From assembly GCA_965207345.1 (NCBI GenBank), contig OZ242280.1, forward strand, positions 1,178,001 through 1,242,000: a DNA stretch of 64,000 nucleotides, written 5' to 3'. Positions 25,803 through 34,435 of the stretch are shown here, piece by piece. Made by a program: the position numbers and the translations under genes. The notes below the pieces were generated by a model, which saw nothing but the letters and a program-made list of their open reading frames with translations, was not told the origin of the DNA and did not search any database. The stretch's first letter is position 1. Every line of letters begins with the position of its first letter. This DNA is from G965207345 sp965207345 (GTDB taxonomy: Bacteria > Pseudomonadota > Gammaproteobacteria > PS1 > Pseudothioglobaceae).

Positions 25803-26846
25803 ATGAGACCAAAACAAATTAGTGCTATCTTAGAAATAGAATTTAGCGCAGCCATGCACGGCGAACATACACCTGTTATGCTCTGGGGTGCACCGGGTAT
25901 TGGTAAATCTCAAATTATAAATCAAGTGGCAAAAAAACACAGTGCACCTATGATTGATATTCGTTTATCACAAATGGAGCCAAGTGATTTACGTGGCATT
26001 CCTTTTAGAAATAAAAATTTAGTTGACTGGTCTGTGCCTGCAATGCTACCAAATAGTAAGCGGCATGGCAAAGAAGGGATTTTATTTCTAGATGAAATCA
26101 CTGCAGCGCCTCCAAGTGTAAGTGCTGCAGCGTATCAGCTAATTTTAGATAGAAAATTGGGTGATTATGAATTACCTTTAGGTTGGGTAATTTTTGCAGC
26201 AGGTAATCGTCAAGGTGATAGAGGTGTGAGTTATACTATGCCAGCACCGCTAGCTAATCGTTTTTCGCATTATGAGCTTGAGGTTCATCTTGATGATTGG
26301 GTAGAGTGGGCGTATACAGAAAAAATTGATGAGCGTATTATTGGTTTTTTACGCTATCGTCCTGAACTTCTTTTTGATTTTGACGTCACGCATAATCCAA
26401 TTAGTTTTCCTTCACCACGTACTTGGGAATTTACGCATAGAGCGCTTATTAAATACGGTGATAATCTATCACTCTTTCGTGCAGCAGCGAGTGCTTGTGT
26501 GGGTGAAGTGGCAGGGGTTGAAGTAAGCACTTTTATTAAGCATATTAGCGATTTACCCGACCTAGATGCCATTGTGCGCGGAGAAAAGGTGCAAGTGCCT
26601 AAAGAAATTGATTTGCAATATGCTATTTGCGCTGCGCTTGTTGGACGTGCCATTTTTGCAAAGCAAACAAAAGATACACATACTATTTGGGGAAACATCC
26701 TAAAATTTGCCAGCACCTTTCCTCAAAAGGAAATGGCAGTGATGTTGGTTTCAGATATGCAGCGTGCACTTGGCACAGCGATTTTTGAAGTAGCAGAATT
26801 TAAAATCTGGTCAGAAGAGGTTGCTGAGGCAATGTTTGATACGTGA
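25803..26846 (+). CDS. MoxR-family AAA+ ATPase
   Basis: A 347-residue AAA+ ATPase. I chose the ATG at 25803 (M-R-P-K-Q-I-S-A-I-L); an in-frame start at 25749 only adds a hydrophobic stub. It has Walker A G-A-P-G-I-G-K-S, Walker B I-L-F-L-D-E-I, sensor-1 A-A-G-N-R-Q-G-D and S-P-R-T-W-E-F-T-H-R. MoxR ATPases usually act as chaperones with a VWA partner that assembles metal centres or complexes. The partner is at 27329, after small ORFs. The gene is divergent from the precursor array, but a link is only inferred from position. Confidence 0.9.
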   Translation: MRPKQISAILEIEFSAAMHGEHTPVMLWGAPGIGKSQIINQVAKKHSAPMIDIRLSQMEPSDLRGIPFRNKNLVDWSVPAMLPNSKRHGKEGILFLDEITAAPPSVSAAAYQLILDRKLGDYELPLGWVIFAAGNRQGDRGVSYTMPAPLANRFSHYELEVHLDDWVEWAYTEKIDERIIGFLRYRPELLFDFDVTHNPISFPSPRTWEFTHRALIKYGDNLSLFRAAASACVGEVAGVEVSTFIKHISDLPDLDAIVRGEKVQVPKEIDLQYAICAALVGRAIFAKQTKDTHTIWGNILKFASTFPQKEMAVMLVSDMQRALGTAIFEVAEFKIWSEEVAEAMFDT

Positions 26847-26874
26847 GAATGTTTTATAATAAGGGGATATAAAG

Positions 26875-27075
26875 ATGGAAGAAATTTACATTAAGATTTG
26901 TGTTGACCCTGATAATGAAGAACTTGATAACCTCAGAGATAAAGGAATATTTTTTGAAAGTATTGCTGGATCTCTTTATATTGACAGAGACGATGTTCAA
27001 GAAATAGATGAGATAAACTACAAAGAAGAAATTAAAAAAATTACGAAAAAATTTACACTTTATGACAAAAGCTGA
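26875..27075 (+). CDS. Small acidic hypothetical protein
   Basis: A 66-residue Asp/Glu/Ile/Lys-rich protein with AAGGGGA upstream of its ATG. I recognise no family. The first half (I-Y-I-K-I-C-V-D-P-D and S-I-A-G-S-L-Y-I-D) reads like beta strands, the second half like a charged helix. It begins 28 bases after the MoxR gene in the same direction and lies in the gap between MoxR and its expected partner. Confidence 0.5.
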   Translation: MEEIYIKICVDPDNEELDNLRDKGIFFESIAGSLYIDRDDVQEIDEINYKEEIKKITKKFTLYDKS

Positions 27076-27118
27076 AGCAATCAAAAAAGTAATTGATAAA
27101 CTAAATAATCCATATTAA
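27062..27118 (+). CDS. Very short ORF overlapping the previous gene
   Basis: An 18-codon ORF (M-T-K-A-E-A-I-K-K-V-I-D-K-L-N-N-P-Y) overlapping the end of the 66-residue gene by 14 bases. It looks like a single amphipathic helix. It may be the frameshifted tail of the preceding gene rather than a gene of its own. Confidence 0.2.
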   Translation: MTKAEAIKKVIDKLNNPY

Positions 27119-27177
27119 ATAATTACCACTAAAAACTTGATAATAAATAAGAATTTAATTAAAAAAAGAGACAACTA

Positions 27178-27321
27178 ATGGACAATGAAATTTTTAGAGA
27201 ACAAATTAAAGATGATTTAATATTGATAAAAGAAAGATTACCTTATAAAAATGACTATCAAAGAGTAACTGCAATATTTGATAAATTTAAAAAGAATTCA
27301 TCCCTAATATCTAGTAGCTAA
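27178..27321 (+). CDS. Small hypothetical protein
   Basis: A 47-codon ORF from ATG at 27178 with AAAAAGAG upstream. The product is charged and probably helical (I-F-R-E-Q-I-K-D-D-L, then Y-Q-R-V-T-A-I-F-D-K-F-K-K) with a Ser-rich end. It ends seven bases before the metallopeptidase/VWA gene. No family recognised. Confidence 0.35.
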   Translation: MDNEIFREQIKDDLILIKERLPYKNDYQRVTAIFDKFKKNSSLISSS

Positions 27322-27328
27322 GTTTGAT

Positions 27329-28642
27329 ATGCAAAAGATAAAAGTAGTAGGTGAAGAGGTTTTGCAAGTTGAAAAAACGCCTTTTATTGATTTAGCTGAA
27401 ATTGAAAAAAAACTCACAAAAGCGCGCACAAAACTTATTTTAGAAAAACCATTTTTAGGAAATTTAGTGTTGCGTTTACCGCTAGTTGTTGCAGATAGGT
27501 GGTGTAAAACGGTTGCAACTGATGCCAAAAACTTTTATTATAATGCTAATTTCATTGCAACACTTAGCCCTGAGCAAATTGCCTTTGTCCTTGTTCATGA
27601 GGCGCTTCACTGTGCGCTTAGGCATTTTGCAAGACGTGCACATCGCGCTAAACATCGCTGGGATTTAGCATGTGATTTTGCTATTAATCCACTTTTAATT
27701 AAAGAAGGTTTTCGCCCACCGCTAGATGTGTTAATTTTTCGTGAATATGAAGGCATGATTGCCGAAGAAATTTATCCAATGATTGCAGATAAATTAGATA
27801 GTGATTTGGTGGATGAACATCTCTACGATGCAAATAGTGATAAAAGCGATGAAAAAGGATTGCGTGAAGATAATCTTTATCAAAAAACCACTTGGCATAA
27901 AGTAGAAAAAAAGCACCAAAAGCACAACCAAAACACCTCAAATAATAATCAAAATATACAAAACGAAAATACACAAATATTAGCAGCTAAGCCAAAGCCA
28001 CTTAGTCCAAGCGAAATAGAAGAGCTTGCCAAAGCTTGGCAAAAACATTTAGCAAGCTCAGCACAACTTGCAAAACAAAGCGGGCGCTTAGAAGGCGAAA
28101 TTGCAAAACTCGTTGATTTTTTTCTAGCACCGCAAATTTCTTGGCGTGCATTACTTGCACATTATATTTCAGCAAAAGCAAAAGATGACTTTTCTTATTA
28201 TCGTCCAGCTAAGAGGGAAGGGGAGGCAATTTTGCCAAGTTTGCGCTCAGATTATGTTAATATTGCTGTGGCAATTGATACTTCAGGTTCAATCTCTCAA
28301 AAAGAAATTGATGAATTTATCAGTGAAATTGATGCTATCAAAGCAGCAATGCGCGCAAGCATTACTTTGTTTGCCTGTGATAATAAACTTGCAAAAAAAT
28401 TTCCACTGTATTTTGAAGCGTGGCAGGGGATTGATTTCCCCAAAAGTTTAGGTGGGGGTGGTGGCACGAATTTTAACCCCGTTTTTGATTATTTAAACAC
28501 ACAAGATATTAATATAGATTCACTTATTTATTTTACTGATGCACTAGGCATCTTCCCTAAAAATGAACCACCTTATCCTGTAGTTTGGCTCATTAAAGGA
28601 AAAGAAGATGTGCCATTTGGTAGACGCATTCAATTAAATTAA
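27329..28642 (+). CDS. Putative metallopeptidase (DUF2201-like) with C-terminal VWA-like domain
   Basis: A 437-residue protein, the usual partner of a MoxR ATPase. The N-terminal domain has a zincin motif H90-E91-x2-H94 in V-H-E-A-L-H. A charged, Asn/Gln-rich linker spans about 200-230. The C-terminal VWA-like domain has a MIDAS-type D-T-S-G-S-I-S near residue 318 and a G-G-G-G-G-T-N-F segment. Such pairs often work in complex remodelling; the target is unknown. Three tiny ORFs separate it from the ATPase. Confidence 0.85.
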   Translation: MQKIKVVGEEVLQVEKTPFIDLAEIEKKLTKARTKLILEKPFLGNLVLRLPLVVADRWCKTVATDAKNFYYNANFIATLSPEQIAFVLVHEALHCALRHFARRAHRAKHRWDLACDFAINPLLIKEGFRPPLDVLIFREYEGMIAEEIYPMIADKLDSDLVDEHLYDANSDKSDEKGLREDNLYQKTTWHKVEKKHQKHNQNTSNNNQNIQNENTQILAAKPKPLSPSEIEELAKAWQKHLASSAQLAKQSGRLEGEIAKLVDFFLAPQISWRALLAHYISAKAKDDFSYYRPAKREGEAILPSLRSDYVNIAVAIDTSGSISQKEIDEFISEIDAIKAAMRASITLFACDNKLAKKFPLYFEAWQGIDFPKSLGGGGGTNFNPVFDYLNTQDINIDSLIYFTDALGIFPKNEPPYPVVWLIKGKEDVPFGRRIQLN

Positions 28643-28770
28643 AAAAAGAGGTTAATGACAGAGATGCTATTTTATTAAAAATTTTGGTGCAATTTAAAAT
28701 TTAAACACTATATTATTAAAAAATTCATATCAAAAATTTCTAGCATATTGTTATTTTTAAATTTAAAAAA

Positions 28771-29094
28771 CTAATAAGTGGGCATTGCATGATCTACTTC
28801 TTTTGCCCACGCATCAACTCCTCCTGTTAAATTGATGACGCGTTCAAAACCTTGCTTTGCCATATAACGCGCGACCTGAAGCGAGCGAATGCCGTGATGA
28901 CAAATTAGCACATATTCTTTATTTTTATCCAAACTTCTCAAAGTGCTTACAATTTCTCCCATAGGAATAAGACGCACATTATTTATATGGCAATATTGAT
29001 ATTCCCACTTCTCACGCACATCAATAAGCTCAGGCTGATTATCCCCAAGATAGCTCATTAATTCAGTTGGATTTTTGTGTCTAACTGTGTTCAT
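28771..29094 (-). CDS. Rhodanese-like domain protein
   Basis: A single-domain 107-residue rhodanese with the catalytic Cys65 in C-H-H-G-I-R-S and the L-I-D-V-R-E-x-x-E-Y motif at 23-32. It probably carries persulfide sulfur. It has no signal peptide or membrane segment. It stands downstream of the pxp genes on the same strand, 37 bases after pxpC. Confidence 0.9.
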   Translation of the reverse strand: MNTVRHKNPTELMSYLGDNQPELIDVREKWEYQYCHINNVRLIPMGEIVSTLRSLDKNKEYVLICHHGIRSLQVARYMAKQGFERVINLTGGVDAWAKEVDHAMPTY

Positions 29095-29131
29095 TTTTTA
29101 AAATTAAATTTTCCCTAATATTTTACACAAA

Positions 29132-30067
29132 TTATATTTTTTTGCTAAACTGCCGATAATCAATATTAAAAAAAAGATTAAATTTTTTTCTAAGCATTTG
29201 CGCTTGGGCTATTTTAATTGGCTTAAAATTTAAATGTGCACGTGCTTTTCGTTGCGCAAGTTTTGCCAAATCAAGTGAAAAAACCGTGCCAATTTTTGGA
29301 TAACCGCCAATGGTTGGATAATCTTTTAATATTACAATAGCATCGCCACTATGTGTGATTTGTATGCTTCCATAATGATTAGGTTCTGAGATCATGCTAA
29401 GCTGTTTTACTTTAACTGGACTTTCAGAAGTAAGTTGATAGGCTGTTCTATCATTTTTATCATTGATGGTAAAGCTTTGTTGACAAAATTCTGTAATGCT
29501 TTTTTTGTCAAAAAATCTATTGTCAATATTTTTAATAAAATGCAGGGTTAAATATGTATCATAACTTGGGATAAAGCGTCTGGGTATGGTGCGTATAATT
29601 TTATTTTTCTCTGCTAAAGCACTCAATATTTCATCTTTTATGAGAGCTTTACCTAGTTTTTCGCGTCTATTAACCGAGCTACTATGAAAATATTTTTGTG
29701 TTTTAAAACCACCACGCACTGCCAAATAGGCGCGCATTCCTGATATGGGGTGTTGCCAAATTAAGCGATCATTTTTATAAATATCAACAACTTGCCAAGT
29801 TGGTGCAATTTTATTATTAATTGTCCAATTTAAGTCTGCACCAGTAACAACGATTTGAATATTTGTAAAAGCCTCTAAACAAACATTACCCATATTAATT
29901 TCCAAACTTGGCGCATTAAAATGATTACCAAGTAAATAATTTCCCCAAAGATAAGCATGTTCATCCAGCACACCAGAATTTGCTACACCATTTTTCGTAT
30001 AGCCATAACGGCCATAATCTTCTATAAGTGCTAAAAAACCTGGCTTTATCACTTTAAAAACTTGCAT
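29132..30067 (-). CDS. pxpC: 5-oxoprolinase subunit C
   Basis: Biotin-dependent-carboxylase-like domain 2 (KipA/PxpC), the 311-residue part of the ATP-dependent 5-oxoprolinase that recycles pyroglutamate to glutamate. Typical stretches are G-Y-T-K-N-G-V-A-N-S-G-V-L-D-E-H-A near residue 23, L-E-I-N-M-G and S-H-S/T-G-D-A-I-V-I-L-K-D-Y-P-T-I-G-G-Y-P-K-I near the end. It is the last gene of pxpA-pxpB-pxpC. Confidence 0.92.
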   Translation of the reverse strand: MQVFKVIKPGFLALIEDYGRYGYTKNGVANSGVLDEHAYLWGNYLLGNHFNAPSLEINMGNVCLEAFTNIQIVVTGADLNWTINNKIAPTWQVVDIYKNDRLIWQHPISGMRAYLAVRGGFKTQKYFHSSSVNRREKLGKALIKDEILSALAEKNKIIRTIPRRFIPSYDTYLTLHFIKNIDNRFFDKKSITEFCQQSFTINDKNDRTAYQLTSESPVKVKQLSMISEPNHYGSIQITHSGDAIVILKDYPTIGGYPKIGTVFSLDLAKLAQRKARAHLNFKPIKIAQAQMLRKKFNLFFNIDYRQFSKKI

Positions 30068-30100
30068 AATTTTTTACTTACTGTCTTTCATCTTTCGTAT

Positions 30101-30793
30101 TTATTTTTGCTTTAGTATGCCGCCTAGGTTAAGAAATTCTTTTTTACTAATTGCATTGAAGCGCACCACATCTCCAACTTCAAAAATGATATCACTACCA
30201 GGAGATAAATCAATTGGAGTCTTTCCGATTAATTGCCAACCACCAGGCGAGTCAGTTGGATAAATGGCTGTTTGTCTATCTGTAATAGCAATACTACCTG
30301 CATTAACATAAGCTCTAGGTTTTTTATGCCGCGTCATTTTAAGTTTTGAGCTAAGTGTTCCTAAGTAAGCAAAATTTGGCGCAAATCCCACAGCATAAAC
30401 TAAATATTTGCGCTTGCTATGCAATTTAATAAGCTCAGTACACGTAAGTTTTTTTATTTTTAAAACACTCTCTAAATCAGGTGCAACCGAATTATCATAA
30501 TAAACAGGAATCTCAATATGTTTACTTATTAGGTGTGGGGGATTATTTTTTGCTGATGTTGTTAATATCTGGTCAGTAATTTTTTTCATTGTAAAGAAAT
30601 CTAGCCTATTTATATCATAAATAAGAAGTAAACTATTATAAGCACTGATGTAATCAATTATTAAATCACCGAGTTGCTCTTTAATTAAAGTGCGAAAGCT
30701 TGCAATTTGTGCGGGTATTTTTTTATCAATTGTATCTGAGAAATAAATCAGCACACTATTTTCAGAAATAAAATGCACGCGTGGAAAAGTCAT
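30101..30793 (-). CDS. pxpB: 5-oxoprolinase subunit B
   Basis: KipI/PxpB-type subunit (230 residues) that works with PxpC as the ATP-dependent part of 5-oxoprolinase. It has V-G-F-A-P-N-F-A-Y-L-G and G-S-I-A-I-T-D-R-Q-T-A-I-Y-P-T-D-S-P-G-G-W, both diagnostic. It starts six bases after pxpA ends. Confidence 0.93.
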   Translation of the reverse strand: MTFPRVHFISENSVLIYFSDTIDKKIPAQIASFRTLIKEQLGDLIIDYISAYNSLLLIYDINRLDFFTMKKITDQILTTSAKNNPPHLISKHIEIPVYYDNSVAPDLESVLKIKKLTCTELIKLHSKRKYLVYAVGFAPNFAYLGTLSSKLKMTRHKKPRAYVNAGSIAITDRQTAIYPTDSPGGWQLIGKTPIDLSPGSDIIFEVGDVVRFNAISKKEFLNLGGILKQK

Positions 30794-30799
30794 AACTTT

Positions 30800-31510
30800 T
30801 TATTTTGCTTGATTTTTAATTAAATGTTTAAGAGCGTGCACTGATGGCTTGTGGTCAGAATGAAAACAAATACTGTCAATGCGCATGGTATTTTGTTTTT
30901 TAAGCTGAGAAAATTGTGCTAAAATTTTAGCCTTACTAGGGAGCAAACCAACATTTTTATGGGCAGTATTTTTATCTCTAGCTATGAGTTGTTTGCCCAT
31001 ATAAATTCTATCCGCAAATGCTTCGTATAAAATTCTGATACTGTGTTTTTTTGAAATACGTTCAAAATAATTATCTTTAATCCCAGCTTGCACTATTAAA
31101 GCAGGGCGGGTATTAAAGGTTTTAATAATTCTAATCAGTAAGGTTAATACCATAGATTTTTTCATCATATCATGATAAAGTGCACCGTGTGGTTTAATGT
31201 AATTTAGCTTTGTATTTAGCTCTAAACATAAATTGTTTAATACACTAACTTGCTTAAAAATTTGACGAAATAATTTTTCTGGCGGTATCTTAATTGATAA
31301 GCGACCAAAATTTTCTCTATCTTCATAACTTGGATGTGCACCGATTAACACCTTGTTTTTTTTAGCAAGTGCAATTGTTTGTTTCATTGAGCTTATATCA
31401 CCAGCATGGCCGCCACAAGCAATACTTGCCATATCCAATACAGGCATAATTTCACTATCTATGTTAGGGGTTAAACATTCGCCTAAATCGCAGTTTATTT
31501 TTATAGTCAT
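30800..31510 (-). CDS. pxpA: 5-oxoprolinase subunit A (LamB/YcsF family)
   Basis: The 236-residue LamB/YcsF protein that forms 5-oxoprolinase with PxpBC. It has the N-terminal N-C-D-L-G-E metal-site motif, C-G-G-H-A-G-D, G-A-H-P-S-Y-E-D-R-x-x-F-G-R and K-P-H-G-A-L-Y-H. It leads the operon. The opposite-strand gene starts only 50 bases away, so promoters must be compact. Confidence 0.95.
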   Translation of the reverse strand: MTIKINCDLGECLTPNIDSEIMPVLDMASIACGGHAGDISSMKQTIALAKKNKVLIGAHPSYEDRENFGRLSIKIPPEKLFRQIFKQVSVLNNLCLELNTKLNYIKPHGALYHDMMKKSMVLTLLIRIIKTFNTRPALIVQAGIKDNYFERISKKHSIRILYEAFADRIYMGKQLIARDKNTAHKNVGLLPSKAKILAQFSQLKKQNTMRIDSICFHSDHKPSVHALKHLIKNQAK

Positions 31511-31560
31511 GTTAATTTTTAATTATAATGAGCGATATAACTATATTTTAATCAAGAGCT

Positions 31561-32211
31561 ATGGATGTAATAAAAGAAATGTTTGCTATGCAGGCAAAAT
31601 TAAATACGCGCACCAACGGCAAAATTTGGCGGGAAGGAAAAACTAAAGAAGGTAGAAAAATTAATTGGTATCGTTGTATTTATATGGAAGCTGCTGAGGC
31701 AATTAATTCATTTAGTTGGAAGCATTGGAAGAATATAAATGAGCAAAATAATTGGCAAAATTTACAGGTCGAGCTAGTTGATTTATGGCATTTTATTATG
31801 AGTGCTGCTTTATATGAAGGTTTTATATTAAGCAGTAATTTTAATTACCCAAAACCTAATAAAATCAATACTAAAACAACTGAGCATTTGATTGAACATT
31901 TTGAAGAAATAATGCATCTTGCGCTGAGTGCTCACCTTAGAAAAACTAGCAAGATTGAAGATATTATCACGCAATTTTTTAGAGTTAGCAATCATTTAGA
32001 AATAGATAAATCTAAACTTTATGAAATATATGTCGTTAAAAATCAACTCAATATTTTTCGTCAAAATCACGGCTATAAAAATGGCACTTATCAAAAAATA
32101 TGGCAGGGCGTTGAAGATAATGTAGTTGCCTTCAAGCTCATGCAGCATAAAACACTCTCACCTGATAGCTTGTATCAAAAATTAGAAGAAATATATAAAA
32201 ATTTAACATAA
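31561..32211 (+). CDS. Dimeric (all-alpha) dUTPase family protein
   Basis: A 216-residue all-helical dUTP diphosphatase-like protein that would keep dUTP low. Metal-binding carboxylates are in Y-M-E-A-A-E-A-I-N-S-F-S-W-K-x-W near residue 41 and V-E-L-V-D-L-W-H-F near residue 71, as in the dimeric dUTPases of Campylobacter and phages. Trimeric Dut is more usual in gammaproteobacteria, so this may be an acquired replacement. Confidence 0.85.
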   Translation: MDVIKEMFAMQAKLNTRTNGKIWREGKTKEGRKINWYRCIYMEAAEAINSFSWKHWKNINEQNNWQNLQVELVDLWHFIMSAALYEGFILSSNFNYPKPNKINTKTTEHLIEHFEEIMHLALSAHLRKTSKIEDIITQFFRVSNHLEIDKSKLYEIYVVKNQLNIFRQNHGYKNGTYQKIWQGVEDNVVAFKLMQHKTLSPDSLYQKLEEIYKNLT

Positions 32212-32349
32212 TATAAATTATACGAAATTGACTTTTATTAAGCATTTTTTTAAAATTATACAAAGTTAGCCTTTACTATAAGGGTTTTTTAAAATTATAT
32301 TGGATTACACTCAATTATTAAAGAATTTTCTAATATAATAAGACTTTCT

Positions 32350-33372
32350 ATGAAACACAACTATCAAGCGAGTATTGTTGCAGCTCAAAGCGGTAAAAAA
32401 TATCAATTTATATGCGATGATAAAGAAGATATTTTATCTGCTGGTTTGCGTGCGGGTGTTCCGCTTCATTATGGATGTAGAAATGGTAATTGTGGCAAGT
32501 GCAAAGCGTATTTATTAAGCGGTGATCTTAAGAAATTAGCGTTTTACGATTATCAATTTTCACACACACAAAAGGCACAAAATATGTTTTTAATGTGTCA
32601 CTACGCGGCTACTTGTAATATTTCAATACGTACTGAGATGCAAAATGAGATAAAGCATATAGCTGTACAACATATTAATGCAAAAGCTAAAGAGATAAAA
32701 ATAATCGGTGATGACCTATGTATTTTGAAACTTAAAATGCCACGCTCAAATAATCTAACTTTTATTGCTGGACAAGATGCCTCGCTTAGTTTTAAAGATC
32801 ATCAATCGCTTAATTATCCAATAGCTTCGTGCCCTTGTGAACACAAATTCATTGAATTTCATATTCGTTATGATGCGCATGATAGTTTTGCAAAATATTT
32901 ATTTGCTGGTAAGATTAGGGCAGATATGGATATTAAAATCAAAGGTCCTCGCGGTGTTTTTCGCCTCAATGAAAATTCTAAAAATAATCTTAGTTTTATT
33001 GCATGGGATACTGGTTTTGCACCAATTAGAAGCGTGATTGAGCATCACTATGATTTAGATTTGGAGCGTTCAACAGATTTTTACTGGGCTTACCCTAATT
33101 ATGAAAAAGCACCTTATTTAGATAAACATGCAAAATCTTGGCAAGATTTATTTGACGATTATCACTACACAAAAATTGCGTGTGATTTTCATCGTAATGT
33201 AAAAAGTGACTGTAAGCAAATTGCTGAGCAAATTTTTGCTAATATTGATATTAAAAGAACTATTAAACGTGATATTTATCTTGCCATGCCAGCGCATATT
33301 GTTTTGTATTTATCAGAAATGTTAATAGGAGAAGGAGGAGCACAAACAAAATTAATTGCCTTTCCAATGTAG
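32350..33372 (+). CDS. 2Fe-2S ferredoxin-type reductase with degenerate flavin domain
   Basis: A 340-residue protein: an N-terminal plant-type ferredoxin domain with C43, C48, C51 and C83 as cluster ligands (C-R-N-G-N-C-G-K-C ... C-H), followed by an FNR-like FAD and NAD(P) region. The flavin motif usually reads R-x-Y-S but is N-Y-P-I-A-S here, and the nucleotide-binding G-G-T-G-I-A-P is replaced by W-D-T-G-F-A-P. It resembles CDP-6-deoxy-glucoseen reductase / phenol hydroxylase reductase types. Substrate and partner unknown; activity may be altered. Confidence 0.75.
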   Translation: MKHNYQASIVAAQSGKKYQFICDDKEDILSAGLRAGVPLHYGCRNGNCGKCKAYLLSGDLKKLAFYDYQFSHTQKAQNMFLMCHYAATCNISIRTEMQNEIKHIAVQHINAKAKEIKIIGDDLCILKLKMPRSNNLTFIAGQDASLSFKDHQSLNYPIASCPCEHKFIEFHIRYDAHDSFAKYLFAGKIRADMDIKIKGPRGVFRLNENSKNNLSFIAWDTGFAPIRSVIEHHYDLDLERSTDFYWAYPNYEKAPYLDKHAKSWQDLFDDYHYTKIACDFHRNVKSDCKQIAEQIFANIDIKRTIKRDIYLAMPAHIVLYLSEMLIGEGGAQTKLIAFPM

Positions 33373-33472
33373 CAATTTTTAGACTTTTGAAATCTTTTAA
33401 AAAATGTTATTAAAGGCAATTAATTTTGACTGCCCTATTTTTTGAAATATAGACTATGTTATTTCTCAATTA

Positions 33473-34429
33473 ATGTATATTGCTTTTACACCCGGTGAAC
33501 CAGCAGGTATTGGTGTTGATTTAGCAGTAATGCATGCACAAACTCTGCCTGATGCAACTAAACCTGCCCTTTTGACTTTTAGCAATCCAGATTTACTGCT
33601 TTCGCGCGCAAAAATGCTTGGCTTACCAATTACTATTAAGGAAGGAGAAAAAGCAAATAGAAAAGGTGATATTAGTATTATTCCAATTAAACTGAGTACA
33701 AAAGTAAAAGCAGGCGTGCTAGATGAAAATAATGCTGATTATGTTCTAAAAACGCTGGATGCTGCAACTAATGCCTGCATAAATAATTCATGTCAAGCAA
33801 TGTTTACAGGGCCTGTTAATAAAAGCATTATTAATAAAGCAGGCATTGATTTTAGTGGGCATACAGAATATTTAGCAAAAAAAACAAATTGCCACGTAGT
33901 AATGATGCTTGTAAATGATATACTCAAAGTAGCACTAGTAACCACACATATACCGCTTCAAAAAGTAGCACAACATATTACAAAAGAGGTGCTTGAGCGC
34001 ACTATTAAAATTCTACATAATGCTCTCACTGAAAATTTTCAAATATCAACACCGCATATTGGAGTTTGTGCACTTAATCCGCATGCAGGTGAAGGTGGTT
34101 ATTTAGGAGATGAAGAAATAAAAATTATTAATCCTGTTATCAAAGATTTAAATACTAGAGGAATAAAATTAACGGGTGCCCTGCCTGCTGATACTATATT
34201 TACACCTGAAAAACTAAGTATATTTGACGTGATCCTTGCTATGTATCATGATCAAGGCTTAGCGCCGTTAAAAGCACTTGATTTTAAAAAATCAGTTAAC
34301 ATTACTCTGGGTTTACCCTTTGTGCGTATATCAGTGAGTCATGGCACAGCGTGTTCACTTGCAGGCACAGGGAATATTAATTTAGATAGTTTTAATGTTG
34401 CGCTACATTATCTACAAAAACTTATTTAA
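33473..34429 (+). CDS. pdxA: 4-hydroxythreonine-4-phosphate dehydrogenase
   Basis: NAD-dependent enzyme of the DXP-dependent vitamin B6 pathway (318 residues). It has the T-P-G-E-P-A-G-I-G N-terminus, F-S-G-H-T-E-Y with a metal His, N-P-H-A-G-E-G-G and M-Y-H-D-Q-G-L-A-P-L-K. It leads pdxA-rsmA-apaG-apaH, the enterobacterial order, but surA is missing upstream. Confidence 0.96.
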   Translation: MYIAFTPGEPAGIGVDLAVMHAQTLPDATKPALLTFSNPDLLLSRAKMLGLPITIKEGEKANRKGDISIIPIKLSTKVKAGVLDENNADYVLKTLDAATNACINNSCQAMFTGPVNKSIINKAGIDFSGHTEYLAKKTNCHVVMMLVNDILKVALVTTHIPLQKVAQHITKEVLERTIKILHNALTENFQISTPHIGVCALNPHAGEGGYLGDEEIKIINPVIKDLNTRGIKLTGALPADTIFTPEKLSIFDVILAMYHDQGLAPLKALDFKKSVNITLGLPFVRISVSHGTACSLAGTGNINLDSFNVALHYLQKLI

Positions 34430-34435
34430 AAAATT

